Assembly: GCF_025515275.1 (NCBI RefSeq)
Contig: NZ_JAOPFU010000037.1
Span: 1 to 44,655 of the forward strand
DNA: 44,655 bases
Source of the DNA: Catenovulum sp. 2E275
Lineage (GTDB): Bacteria; Pseudomonadota; Gammaproteobacteria; Enterobacterales; Alteromonadaceae
Reading direction: 5' to 3'
Notes under the pieces: generated by a model
What the model saw: only the letters and a program-made list of their open reading frames with translations
What the model was told of the DNA's origin: nothing
Databases searched by the model: none
Part shown: positions 25,487-34,175 of the stretch, in pieces
Layout of the letters: each line of letters opens with the position of its first letter
Position numbering within the stretch: the stretch's first letter is position 1
Program-made: the position numbers and the translations under genes

Positions 25487-27041
25487 GGTTAACGACAGAC
25501 ATCTTAGAAATATTAAAATTACGCTCGAACGGGTCAAAGCTAAATCCTTCGACCGCCTGATTCACCGCACTACTTTGTTGATAATAAGCAATTGGGATTA
25601 ATGGTAAGTCAGCCATAACTAACTTGGCAATTTGTTGGGCTGTTTGGCGATATTGTTCAGGGTTAGTTTGCTGGGGAAGCTGATTTAACAAAGCCGATAC
25701 TTGTGGGTTATACCAGTTCATCGGCCCCCAGTCGCCACCGTCAAGGCTACTAAATTCAGCTAAAATTAATCCGAGTGGATCGCCAATTGTGCCAAAGTTT
25801 CTGGCGATTAATGCCATTTGCAAACTGCCATCTGCATGGCCGGATGGAATCGCACTTGAGTTTTCCATATTTACGGCCAGTTTGATGCCAATTTGTGATA
25901 ACTGATCCTGAATGGCGGTGGCAATTACAATCAGTTCTGGCCGATTGGCATAAGTGATTAAATTTAATTTTAGTGGCTGTTGTTGTTTTTCCCGAATGCC
26001 TTGCTTGTTTAAATGCCAGCCTGCTTGTTGTAATAATTGTCTGGCTGTCGCTAGGTTTTGCTCAATAGCGGCTTGTTGTGGTATATGCCATTGCGATAAC
26101 ACTGGGCCGAATATTTGATTCGCTTCGCTATTTGGTGCTTTTAAAATACCTTGGGTAATGCCTGTGCGATCAATCGCTAAATTAATTGCCTGACGTACGT
26201 TTAAATCGGCTAATGCTGGCTCTGCTAAATTGAGTTTTAGCATAATGGTACGTGGAATTTCGGTTAAATTGACTTTAACTTGTGATGCTTGGTTCAGGCT
26301 ATTTAAACTGGCGGGATCTAAATTATAAACAATGTCTGCCTGACGGGTTTTTACCATCATAGCGCGGCTTTCTGAGCGATGGCCGGTAATATACTCGACT
26401 TCTTTTATTGCTGGTTGCCCAGCCCAATATTGCTCAAATAGCTGAGTGTTAATTCTGTGAGGCGGAGTAAATTCAGTTATTTTATAAGGGCCAGTTGCTA
26501 AAAGCTGATTAACTTCGCCATTTTGGGCGTAAGACTCAGGTGCTAAAACAGCGGTACTATAATTGGTTAAAATGGATGGAAATGGCAAATAAGCTTTAGT
26601 TAACTCTATATTGAGAGTTAAATCGTCTTTTATCGTGATCGTTTTTATTTGAGCTAATTTGAGTGGGCCGGGCTTACGCATAGCGATTTGCAAAGCCTGT
26701 TTCACATCACTTGCCGTCATTGTTTTACCGTTGTGAAACAATACTTTGTCTTTAAGTTGTATCTGCCAGTTTTTCCCTTGATCGACACTTTTCCAGTGAG
26801 TTGCTAACCCCGAGGTTAATTCACCGGTTTGGCTAACGTTAACTAAAGTTTGTAATACTTCTAAACGCTGGAAAATATAGCCGGTGGTTGCTGGATCTAA
26901 ATTAATGGCTTCAAAAGGCCCGCTGATCACAATGGTATTTTCTTTAGGTGGTTTTACACAGCCATTGAGCAATAAACAACTTAAAATAAATAAGCTACCA
27001 AATACTTTGTGGTAGCTGAACTTAATAACCTTGGGACACAT
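25476..27041 (-). CDS. Peptide/nickel-type ABC transporter substrate-binding lipoprotein
   Basis: A 521-residue family 5 solute-binding protein. The signal has lipobox LLNGC (Cys28), so it is tethered to the membrane. Typical features: LDPATTGYIFQRLEVLQTLV near the start, GLATHWKSVDQGKNWQIQLKDKVLFHNGKTMTASDV, NVRQAINLAIDR, and a C-terminal PLIPIAYYQQSSAV. Family members carry oligopeptides, nickel chelates or metallophores. The sequence pattern reminds me of the NikA/CntA branch, and the divergent urease operon makes nickel attractive, but the ligand cannot be decided by eye. It is first in the operon and shares its upstream region with the urea genes. Confidence 0.85.
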   Translation of the reverse strand: MCPKVIKFSYHKVFGSLFILSCLLLNGCVKPPKENTIVISGPFEAINLDPATTGYIFQRLEVLQTLVNVSQTGELTSGLATHWKSVDQGKNWQIQLKDKVLFHNGKTMTASDVKQALQIAMRKPGPLKLAQIKTITIKDDLTLNIELTKAYLPFPSILTNYSTAVLAPESYAQNGEVNQLLATGPYKITEFTPPHRINTQLFEQYWAGQPAIKEVEYITGHRSESRAMMVKTRQADIVYNLDPASLNSLNQASQVKVNLTEIPRTIMLKLNLAEPALADLNVRQAINLAIDRTGITQGILKAPNSEANQIFGPVLSQWHIPQQAAIEQNLATARQLLQQAGWHLNKQGIREKQQQPLKLNLITYANRPELIVIATAIQDQLSQIGIKLAVNMENSSAIPSGHADGSLQMALIARNFGTIGDPLGLILAEFSSLDGGDWGPMNWYNPQVSALLNQLPQQTNPEQYRQTAQQIAKLVMADLPLIPIAYYQQSSAVNQAVEGFSFDPFERNFNISKMSVVNHAH

Positions 27042-27133
27042 AGATAATGAATTTTATTGATACAACTTTTTGTAGCAAGATCCTACCCGAAAAATACTAA
27101 GCCGATTATCTATCGGTTTTAAAAATATTAAAA

Positions 27134-27153
27134 ACTACGTAGATCTACGTAGT
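27134..27153. promoter_or_regulatory. 20-bp perfect palindrome, likely operator
   Basis: ACTACGTAGATCTACGTAGT is fully self-complementary and consists of two CTACGTAG units separated by AT, so TACGTA hexamers start 10 bp apart. Twelve bp further on, a second pair begins: TGCGCA at 27158 and TGCGAA at 27168, again 10 bp apart. The array sits between the divergent nickel/peptide ABC operon and the porin-urt-ure operon, at a suitable distance to control both. Confidence 0.6.
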
Positions 27154-27212
27154 CTTATGCGCACTTCTGCGAATATTCATCATTGCTTTTTAGCGTAATA
27201 CTAAGTCTCAGT

Positions 27213-27270
27213 TGTAAACATAACCTTGCACAAGCTTCCTTCCCAATTGTGAGTCATGATTATGTTTACA
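27213..27270. promoter_or_regulatory. 11-bp inverted repeat upstream of the porin gene
   Basis: TGTAAACATAA (27213-27223) and TTATGTTTACA (27260-27270) are perfect inverted copies separated by 36 bp. The arms lie 60-115 bp upstream of the porin start. The spacing is too long for a hairpin terminator to be obvious; two sites for one dimeric regulator, or a looped RNA leader, are both possible. Confidence 0.4.
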
Positions 27271-27328
27271 GCCCAGCTAACCAGTTATCGGTTAATTACA
27301 ACAAAAATTAATTTCAGGGGTGGAAACA

Positions 27329-28270
27329 ATGAGAGTATCTAAGCGCAAAATATTAAGTTTAGCGGTGGCGATGGCAGCTGCAACAACTGCACCTTTAACT
27401 CAGGCGGAAGGTTTTCAGTTATCAGAAAAACTGACAGCAACCGGCTTTATTGATATGTCTTATGTTTATACCGATGTGGATGGCGGTGATTCTGTCAGTA
27501 CATCTGGTTTAGATCAATTTGAAATCGACTTTTTATACGACTTTGATGACAAATTAAAAGCTCAGGTAGATTTGGAATATAAAGATTCGTACGGCTCGGT
27601 TGATTTGGAGCAAGCATTTTTAACTTATGCCTTAACGGAAGAATTTACGATAAAAGCAGGTCGTTTTTTAAGTTACTCTGGCTGGGAAACTGAAGAGCCA
27701 ACCGGTTTATTCCAATACTCAGGTACAGGTTATGCCCCGTATTTTTATGGTTATTATCAACAAGGGGTCTCTGGTTTATATAGCTCTGGCAATTTTTCTG
27801 CTGCACTTTCTGTTATTAACAGCCCATACAGCCCGGAAGATACAGATTCTGAAAATCCAGGCTTTGAAGCCATGCTTGCGCTTACCCCAACAGAATCAGT
27901 CACAATAAAAGCATTTTATTTACAAGATGGCGATACCAATACAGCTAACTTTTGGGCCGCTTATTCTGAAGGCGCATTAACTCTAGCTGCTGAATATAAC
28001 CTAGGTGATTACGCGGATGACAGTGAAGGTTCGGGTTATTTATTAATGGGTAATTATGCCTTTGATTCTGCTGGCATCACGCTTAGATACCACGACTTTG
28101 AAATTGAAGATGCAGCCGGCAACGTGATTGATGATGGTAGTGCAATCACTATATCACCAAGTTATACAGTGAGTGATAACTTACTTATGGTTTTTGAATA
28201 TCGTATGGATGAAAGTGATACCAATGGCGACTCAAATACCATTGCCGTCGAAGCTTTGGTGACTTTCTAA
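27329..28270 (+). CDS. Outer-membrane beta-barrel porin preceding the urt operon
   Basis: A 313-residue protein starting at ATG 27329, which has AGGGG at 27316-27320 with 8-bp spacing; the GTG at 27320 lies inside that site and is rejected. The signal peptide is about 1-26 (ending TQA-EGF). The mature part is rich in alternating amphipathic strands, with FIDMSYVYTDVDGG, LKAQVDLEYKD, FTIKAGRFLSYSGWE and a terminal Phe (VEALVTF) as required for barrel assembly. It resembles OmpL-like beta-barrel porin-2 proteins. Genes of this kind often open proteobacterial urea/amide transporter operons, so a role in urea entry across the outer membrane is likely but inferred. Confidence 0.82.
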   Translation: MRVSKRKILSLAVAMAAATTAPLTQAEGFQLSEKLTATGFIDMSYVYTDVDGGDSVSTSGLDQFEIDFLYDFDDKLKAQVDLEYKDSYGSVDLEQAFLTYALTEEFTIKAGRFLSYSGWETEEPTGLFQYSGTGYAPYFYGYYQQGVSGLYSSGNFSAALSVINSPYSPEDTDSENPGFEAMLALTPTESVTIKAFYLQDGDTNTANFWAAYSEGALTLAAEYNLGDYADDSEGSGYLLMGNYAFDSAGITLRYHDFEIEDAAGNVIDDGSAITISPSYTVSDNLLMVFEYRMDESDTNGDSNTIAVEALVTF

Positions 28271-28305
28271 ACTCGTTATCCCGTTGGCATAAAAACAATA
28301 ACAGA

Positions 28306-28325
28306 GCAGGTGAGCTATCACCTGC
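28306..28325 (+). other. Stem-loop between porin and urtA
   Basis: GCAGGTGA (28306-28313), tetraloop GCTA, TCACCTGC (28318-28325): a perfect 8-bp stem. No U-tract follows, so it is more likely an mRNA-stability or partial-termination element than a full terminator. Confidence 0.5.
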
Positions 28326-28412
28326 CAGCCAAATATAAAAATAAGCAGTAAATAAAAAGCAGTAGAACAAATAAACACTTTTAGATTTATCAAATTTTGA
28401 AAGGAAAAGAAT

Positions 28413-29696
28413 ATGAAACTTAAAAAACTCATTGCAGCCAGCTCAATTGTTGCTTCTAGCTTAGTCTCTTCAATGGCAATGGCGGCAGATACGATTAAAG
28501 TGGGTGTTTTGCACTCTTTATCTGGCACTATGGCAATTTCTGAAACCACATTAAAAGATACCGTTTTAATGATGATTGAAGAGCAAAACAAAGCCGGTGG
28601 CTTATTAGGTAAAAAGTTAGAACCAGTTGTGGTTGACCCTGCTTCAAACTGGCCATTATTTGCGGAAAAAACCCGTGAGTTATTATCAAAAGAAAAAGTG
28701 GATGTTATTTTTGGTTGTTGGACTTCGGTATCACGAAAATCAGTATTACCGGTTGTTGAAGAGTTAAACGGTTTATTGTTTTATCCGGTTCAGTACGAAG
28801 GTGAAGAGTCTTCTAAAAATGTATTTTATACCGGTGCTGCGCCAAACCAGCAGGCGATCCCAGCAGTGGATTATTTAATGAATGATATTGGTGCACAGCG
28901 CTGGGTATTATTAGGTACAGATTATGTATATCCACGTACCACCAACAAAATTTTAGAGGCTTATTTAAAAGCAAAAGGGGTCGCTGAAAAAGATATTATG
29001 ATCAACTACACACCGTTTGGTCATTCAGATTGGCAAAGCATTGTCAGTGATGTGAAAAAATTCGGTTCAGCAGGTAAGAAAACTGCAGTGGTTTCAACCA
29101 TTAATGGTGACGCAAATGTGCCTTTTTATAAAGAGTTAGGTAACCAAGGCATTTCTGCAGAAGATATTCCGGTTGTGGCATTCTCGGTAGGTGAAGAAGA
29201 ATTATCTGGTTTTGATACCTCTCCTTTAGTTGGCCATTTAGCGGCATGGAACTACTTCCAGAGTGTTGAAACAGAAGAAAATGAAGCGTTTATTGCACAG
29301 TGGAAAAAATTTATTGGTGATGACAAACGTGTAACTAATGACCCAATGGAAGCAACTTACATTGGCTTTAAAATGTGGGCAAAAGCTGTAGAAAAAGCCG
29401 GTACAACTAAAGTAGATGCAGTTGAGAAAGCTATGATTGGTATTACTGTACCTAACTTAACAGGCGGTACAGCGGTAATGAATGCGAACCATCATTTATC
29501 TAAGCCTGTGTTAATTGGTGAAATTCAGGATAACGGCCAGCTAGAAGTGGTATGGGAAACTGCAGGAACAGTAATTGGGGATGCTTGGTCAGACTTTTTA
29601 CCTAGCTCTAAAAATCTGATTGCAGATTGGACTGCACCAGTTAATTGCGGCAACTTTGATATTAAAACAGCTAAGTGTTCTGGTCAGAATTTTTAA
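28413..29696 (+). CDS. urtA: Urea ABC transporter substrate-binding protein UrtA
   Basis: A 427-residue periplasmic protein with a Sec signal (about 1-24, ending AMA-AD). The family 5/branched-chain-type binding fold is typical of UrtA: IKVGVLHSLSGTMAISE at the start, VVVDPASNWPLFAEK, VIFGCWTSVSRKSVLPVVE, LFYPVQYEGEESSKNVFYTGA and NYTPFGHSDWQSIVSDVK. It delivers urea to the UrtBC membrane complex. AAAGGA lies upstream of the ATG. Stem-loops stand on both sides of the gene, which would fit higher accumulation of the binding protein than of the membrane subunits. Confidence 0.97.
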   Translation: MKLKKLIAASSIVASSLVSSMAMAADTIKVGVLHSLSGTMAISETTLKDTVLMMIEEQNKAGGLLGKKLEPVVVDPASNWPLFAEKTRELLSKEKVDVIFGCWTSVSRKSVLPVVEELNGLLFYPVQYEGEESSKNVFYTGAAPNQQAIPAVDYLMNDIGAQRWVLLGTDYVYPRTTNKILEAYLKAKGVAEKDIMINYTPFGHSDWQSIVSDVKKFGSAGKKTAVVSTINGDANVPFYKELGNQGISAEDIPVVAFSVGEEELSGFDTSPLVGHLAAWNYFQSVETEENEAFIAQWKKFIGDDKRVTNDPMEATYIGFKMWAKAVEKAGTTKVDAVEKAMIGITVPNLTGGTAVMNANHHLSKPVLIGEIQDNGQLEVVWETAGTVIGDAWSDFLPSSKNLIADWTAPVNCGNFDIKTAKCSGQNF

Positions 29697-29716
29697 TCAC
29701 TCAATTTAAATTAGCT

Positions 29717-29755
29717 AACTAAGTTTGAATTAGACTTTGTTCATCAAACTTAGTT
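29717..29755 (+). other. Stem-loop after urtA
   Basis: AACTAAGTTTGA (29717-29728) pairs perfectly with TCAAACTTAGTT (29744-29755), a 12-bp stem with a 15-nt loop just beyond the urtA stop. It lacks a T-run, so partial termination or 3'-end protection of urtA mRNA is the likely role. Confidence 0.55.
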
Positions 29756-29792
29756 ATCCGGTTAATTAATCTAGTAATAATCTCCCAAGTGG

Positions 29793-29829
29793 TATCGCTG
29801 TTTTAGTATGTGCTGCTAAAGCAGCGATA
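29793..29829 (+). other. Second stem-loop in the urtA-urtB gap
   Basis: TATCGCTG (29793-29800) pairs with CAGCGATA (29822-29829). An inner TTTAG/CTAAA stem extends it across a single mismatch, leaving a 9-nt loop. It ends about 41 bp before the urtB start. Confidence 0.45.
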
Positions 29830-29870
29830 TTTATCTGGATATAAGTAACACCAAATTAAGGAATTTCGCA

Positions 29871-31496
29871 ATGCTGCGCACATTCTGCCTCGTCATTACA
29901 CTTTTGATGTCAGTGTTTAGCGCATCTGCTTATTCAGATGAGTTTGAAACTCTGGTTCAGCAACTCCCACATAAAAATTTACGCAATATCACACCGGTTT
30001 TAACCCAAATAGCAGAGCAAGATAACGAGCAGGTTCGCTTTGTATTAACCGAAGCGTTAAACGGTGATCTTTATTATCTTAAAAGCAATAAACAAGTTGT
30101 TAGTATTCGTAAAACCAGCTCTGGTGATTACACGGCAACCCAGATTATTGGTGGTCAGGTTTTACAAAATCAGTCCAAGTCGGATATGAAAAAAATTAAA
30201 ACCAGCAATAGTATTCGTAGTGAAATTCGCGGTTTATTAGCTCAAATTGACTTAACTCATAAAAATAAAAATGTACGCTTAGGCGCGGTTAAACAAATTT
30301 TGGATGACCCAAGTGACGATTCAATTAACTTGATTAAAGCGCGTTTAACCCAAGAAGAAGATGCCGATGTAGTCGAGCTAATTGAAACCGCAATAGCGGT
30401 AAATCAGCTTAAAAATGCGGATGATGAAACCAAGCTAGCAACCGTTGAGCAATTAAAGCAAAGTTTAGAGCCTGCTGTGCGCAATGCTATGGTGGCGCAA
30501 ATTAATCGTTTAAACGAAATAGATGCCAGTGAGTTATCGGCAACTCAAAAACAGCTTAAAAATGAGTTAAATAAGGCGATTGAATCGATTAAACAGCAGC
30601 GTTCGGTTTATGAGTTTATTGAAAACTTATTTTTTGGCTTGAGTTTAGGCTCGGTTTTATTATTGGCTGCGATTGGCCTGGCGATTACGTTTGGGGTCAT
30701 GGGGGTGATTAATATGGCACACGGCGAAATGATTATGCTGGGTGCTTATACCACTTATGTTATTCAACAAATGTTTCCACAATGGATTGATTATTCATTG
30801 TTTATTGCGATTCCGGCTGCATTTTTAGTTTCAGGCTTTGTTGGGATATTAATTGAACGCGGTGTGATCCGTTTTCTAAAAGGTCGCCCTTTAGAAACTT
30901 TGCTCGCTACTTTTGGGATTAGCTTGATTTTGCAGCAATTGGTTCGTAGTGTGTTTTCGCCGCTTAACAGAACGGTTGCAGCACCAGAATGGATGAGTGG
31001 TTCATGGCAGATTAATCCTATTTTCTCTATTACGTTTAACCGCTTATATATCGTTATTTTTGCGTTAACTGTGTTTTTTGCTTTGCTTGCGTTTATGAAG
31101 CGATCCTCTTTAGGCTTGCATGTTAGAGCGGTTGCACAAAATCGGGAAATGGCACGAGCTTTAAGTGTACGCAGCGACAGAGTCGATGCGATTACCTTTG
31201 GTTTGGGTTCAGGTATTGCGGGTATAGCCGGTGTGGTATTAAGCCAGCTTACCAATGTGGGTCCTAACTTGGGTCAGTCTTATATTATTGATTCATTCTT
31301 GGTTGTGGTGTTTGGTGGTGTCGGTAACTTATGGGGTACTTTAGTTGCGGCTATGTCGCTTGGCACAATCAATAAATTCCTTGAGCCGGTTACAGGTTCT
31401 GTATTGGCAACCATTATTGTATTGGTTGGTTTGGTCTTATTTATCCAAAAACGACCTAAAGGTCTGTTTCCACAAAAAGGGAGAGCAGCAGAATGA
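29871..31496 (+). CDS. urtB: Urea ABC transporter permease UrtB
   Basis: A 541-residue membrane subunit. As in other proteobacterial UrtB proteins it carries a signal peptide (about 1-22) and a long N-terminal extracytoplasmic helical region (about 23-245) before the LivH-like permease domain. That domain contains GLAITFGVMGVINMAHGEMIMLGAY, RGRPLETLLATFGISL-type sequence and the coupling region RSSLGLHVRAVAQNREMARALSV. It pairs with UrtC to form the urea channel. Its last 4 bp overlap urtC (ATGA). Confidence 0.96.
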   Translation: MLRTFCLVITLLMSVFSASAYSDEFETLVQQLPHKNLRNITPVLTQIAEQDNEQVRFVLTEALNGDLYYLKSNKQVVSIRKTSSGDYTATQIIGGQVLQNQSKSDMKKIKTSNSIRSEIRGLLAQIDLTHKNKNVRLGAVKQILDDPSDDSINLIKARLTQEEDADVVELIETAIAVNQLKNADDETKLATVEQLKQSLEPAVRNAMVAQINRLNEIDASELSATQKQLKNELNKAIESIKQQRSVYEFIENLFFGLSLGSVLLLAAIGLAITFGVMGVINMAHGEMIMLGAYTTYVIQQMFPQWIDYSLFIAIPAAFLVSGFVGILIERGVIRFLKGRPLETLLATFGISLILQQLVRSVFSPLNRTVAAPEWMSGSWQINPIFSITFNRLYIVIFALTVFFALLAFMKRSSLGLHVRAVAQNREMARALSVRSDRVDAITFGLGSGIAGIAGVVLSQLTNVGPNLGQSYIIDSFLVVVFGGVGNLWGTLVAAMSLGTINKFLEPVTGSVLATIIVLVGLVLFIQKRPKGLFPQKGRAAE

Positions 31497-32668
31497 TCCC
31501 GAATTCAATTCAATCTTTATTTTCAAATTCCGCATTTAAAAAACTTGGAAGCTTACCTTTTGTGGTCGGTTGCCTGTTTATCACTACTTTATATGTGGCG
31601 GTTTGTAACTTAGCTTTTCCGGCTGATTCAGCTTTGCATGTTAGCACTTATACAGTCACTTTATTTGGCAAATATTTGTGTTATGCATTACTCGCTTTAG
31701 CGGTCGATTTAGTTTGGGGTTATTGCGGCATTTTAAGTTTAGGTCATGGTGCATTTTTTGCGCTCGGCGGTTATGCAATGGGCATGTATTTAATGCGCCA
31801 AATTGGTGATCGCGGTGTTTATGGTAATCCGGAATTACCTGATTTTATGGTGTTTTTAAATTGGGATAGCTTGCCTTGGTATTGGGCGGGTTCTGACAGT
31901 TTTATCTGGATGATAGTCATGGTATTGGCAGGTCCCGGATTATTAGCTTATATCTTTGGTTCTATGGCGTTTCGCTCGCGAGTGAGTGGGGTGTATTTAT
32001 CGATTATGACTCAGGCTGTAACTTATGCGCTGATGCTGGCTTTTTTCCGAAACGAAATGGGCTTTGGTGGTAATAATGGCTTAACTGACTTTAAAGATAT
32101 TTTAGGTTTTTCATTGCAATCAGATACGACCCGAGTGGTGCTATTTGCTTTAACTGCAACCTTTTTAGCGTTAGGTTTTGCGCTGTGTCATTTTATTGTG
32201 AACTCTAAAATGGGACGTGTGGTTACGGCAATTCGCGACTCTGAAAATAGAGTGCGTTTTATTGGCTATAAACCAGAGCATTATAAAGTATGGATTTTTG
32301 TTGTTTCTGCCATGTTAGCTGGGATTGCGGGTGCATTATATGTACCTCAAGTGGGGATTATTAATCCGGGAGAGTTTTCACCGCTTAACTCAATTGAAAT
32401 GGTCGTTTGGGTTGCTATTGGTGGACGTGGCTCTTTATACGGGGCAATTATTGGTGCTTTAGTAGTGAGTTACGCCAAAACCCGTTTTACCGCCATTATG
32501 CCAGAAGCTTGGTTATATGCCTTAGGTGGCTTATTTGTCTTAGTCACTCTGCTGTTACCAAAAGGTATCGCTGGTTTTGTGCCTGCTATCGCCGACAAAT
32601 TTAAAGCAAACAAATCAACTAAAAATACGCAGTCAGTTTCAAATAAAACCACGCCGGAGGTGAAATAA
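31493..32668 (+). CDS. urtC: Urea ABC transporter permease UrtC
   Basis: A 391-residue LivM-like permease. Features are YALLALAVDLVWGYCGILSLGHGAFFALGGYAMGMYLM (about 62-99), a cytoplasmic coupling segment SKMGRVVTAIRDSENRVRFIGY, and SIEMVVWVAIGGRGSLYGAIIGA. The C-terminal tail is polar (NKSTKNTQSVSNKTTPEVK). The stop overlaps the urtD start as TAATG. Confidence 0.96.
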   Translation: MIPNSIQSLFSNSAFKKLGSLPFVVGCLFITTLYVAVCNLAFPADSALHVSTYTVTLFGKYLCYALLALAVDLVWGYCGILSLGHGAFFALGGYAMGMYLMRQIGDRGVYGNPELPDFMVFLNWDSLPWYWAGSDSFIWMIVMVLAGPGLLAYIFGSMAFRSRVSGVYLSIMTQAVTYALMLAFFRNEMGFGGNNGLTDFKDILGFSLQSDTTRVVLFALTATFLALGFALCHFIVNSKMGRVVTAIRDSENRVRFIGYKPEHYKVWIFVVSAMLAGIAGALYVPQVGIINPGEFSPLNSIEMVVWVAIGGRGSLYGAIIGALVVSYAKTRFTAIMPEAWLYALGGLFVLVTLLLPKGIAGFVPAIADKFKANKSTKNTQSVSNKTTPEVK

Positions 32669-33483
32669 TGGTTGTTGATAAGCATGGTTCTCCTTTATTG
32701 GCGGAAGATAATATTTCACCGGATACTCGTCATGGTGTGATCCTGTATGTGGAGGATGTCAGCGTCAGTTTTGATGGGTTTAAAGCGTTAAATGATTTGA
32801 GTTTGTATATTAATGACGGTGAGTTACGTTGTTTAATAGGGGCAAATGGTGCTGGTAAAACAACCTTGATGGATGTAATTACCGGTAAAACTAAGCCTGA
32901 TGTTGGCAAAGTGAGTTTTGGTCAGCAAGTGAATTTATTGGATATGGATGAAACGCAAATTGCACGTGCCGGGATTGGTCGCAAATTTCAAAAGCCAACC
33001 GTATTTGAAAAATTAACGGTATTTGAAAATCTTGAATTAAGTTTGGCTGGCGATAAAGGGATATGGACTAATTTATTCCACAAATTATCGGGTGAGCAAA
33101 AAGACGAAATTGGCAAAATTTTGCACACCATAGGTTTGGTTAAAGAGTGCAATATGTTGGCAGGGGCTTTATCTCACGGGCAAAAACAATGGCTTGAAAT
33201 TGGGATGCTATTGGCGGCTAAACCTCGTTTACTATTGGTTGATGAGCCAGTTGCCGGGATGACAGCACAAGAAACCGAGCGAACGGCAGAGCTATTAACT
33301 TCACTTGCTGGCGAGCATTCTGTGGTAGTGGTTGAACACGATATGGCATTTGTACGCTCAATTGCGCGTAAAGTAACCGTTTTACATCAGGGCAGTGTAT
33401 TGGCAGAGGGGTCAATGTCAGAAATTCAGGCTAACCCGGAAGTGGTTCGAGTATATTTAGGTGAAGAAACGGGGGATGCATGA
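32668..33483 (+). CDS. urtD: Urea ABC transporter ATP-binding protein UrtD
   Basis: A 271-residue LivG-like ATPase. Walker A is GANGAGKTT, the signature is LSHGQKQWLEIG (typical of UrtD rather than LSGGQ), Walker B is LLLVDEPVAGM, and the switch is VVVEHDM. GGAGG precedes the start within the end of urtC. A non-conserved N-terminal stretch of about 27 residues precedes the ATPase fold. It overlaps urtE by 4 bp. Confidence 0.96.
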   Translation: MVVDKHGSPLLAEDNISPDTRHGVILYVEDVSVSFDGFKALNDLSLYINDGELRCLIGANGAGKTTLMDVITGKTKPDVGKVSFGQQVNLLDMDETQIARAGIGRKFQKPTVFEKLTVFENLELSLAGDKGIWTNLFHKLSGEQKDEIGKILHTIGLVKECNMLAGALSHGQKQWLEIGMLLAAKPRLLLVDEPVAGMTAQETERTAELLTSLAGEHSVVVVEHDMAFVRSIARKVTVLHQGSVLAEGSMSEIQANPEVVRVYLGEETGDA

Positions 33484-34175
33484 TAGAGCTTAATTCAGTT
33501 AATCAAAAATATGGTGGCACTCAGATTCTGTGGGATCTGAATATGAAAATAGAAAAAGGTTCACGCACTTGTATTATGGGGCGAAACGGGGTGGGTAAAA
33601 CGACCTTGCTCAAATGCATTATGGGGATGTTGCCAATTAGCACAGGATCATTAACCATTAATGATCTTGATATGAGTAAAAAGTCAGTTGAGCAGCGTCC
33701 GGAAATTGGGGTAGGTTATGTACCACAAGGGCGTCATATTTTTGGGCAATTAACAGTGGAAGAAAATTTAAAAGTTAGCTTAAACTGTAAGCGCCAGAAA
33801 AATAAAGAAATTCCAGAACATGTATTTGAGTTATTTCCGGTACTTAAAGATATGTTACATCGCCGTGGTGGTGATTTATCCGGCGGTCAGCAGCAACAAT
33901 TAGCAATAGCACGTGCTTTGGTGCTGAATCCTGATATTCTTATACTGGATGAGCCAAATGAAGGTATTCAACCCAATATTGTTCAGCTTATTCGAGATGT
34001 TTTGTTAAAACTGAATAAAGAGCAGGGCATGACTATTGTATTGGTTGAGCAAAAATTGCCATTTGCCCGAGCTGTAGGTGAATATTTTCATTTAATGGAA
34101 AAAGGCGAAGTGGTCGCATCCGGAGCGATGGAAAAATTAGATGATAAATTAATCGCACAATATTTAGCGGTTTAA
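33480..34175 (+). CDS. urtE: Urea ABC transporter ATP-binding protein UrtE
   Basis: A 231-residue LivF-like ATPase. Walker A is GRNGVGKTT, signature LSGGQQQQLAIARAL, Walker B ILILDEPNEGIQPNIV (the NEGIQP variant is characteristic of UrtE), and switch TIVLVEQK. It completes the UrtABCDE transporter and is followed 59 bp later by ureD. That gap contains a short repeat of CGGTTTTACG (34183-34192 and 34196-34205). Confidence 0.96.
   Translation: MIELNSVNQKYGGTQILWDLNMKIEKGSRTCIMGRNGVGKTTLLKCIMGMLPISTGSLTINDLDMSKKSVEQRPEIGVGYVPQGRHIFGQLTVEENLKVSLNCKRQKNKEIPEHVFELFPVLKDMLHRRGGDLSGGQQQQLAIARALVLNPDILILDEPNEGIQPNIVQLIRDVLLKLNKEQGMTIVLVEQKLPFARAVGEYFHLMEKGEVVASGAMEKLDDKLIAQYLAV

Noticed and set aside
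27099-27120. Small hairpin AAGCCGAT/ATCGGTTT followed by TTTT, as a terminator
   Set aside because: It lies upstream of both divergent operons with no gene ending there, and needs a G-T pair; treated as chance or part of the regulatory region.
27213-27270. Sigma-54 promoter or NtrC sites for the urea operon
   Set aside because: I looked for TGGCAC-N5-TTGCW and TGCAC-N-GTGCA patterns between 27042 and 27328 and found no acceptable match.
30791-31255. 154-residue minus-strand frame
   Set aside because: Entirely antisense to urtB; composition mirrors the permease codons.
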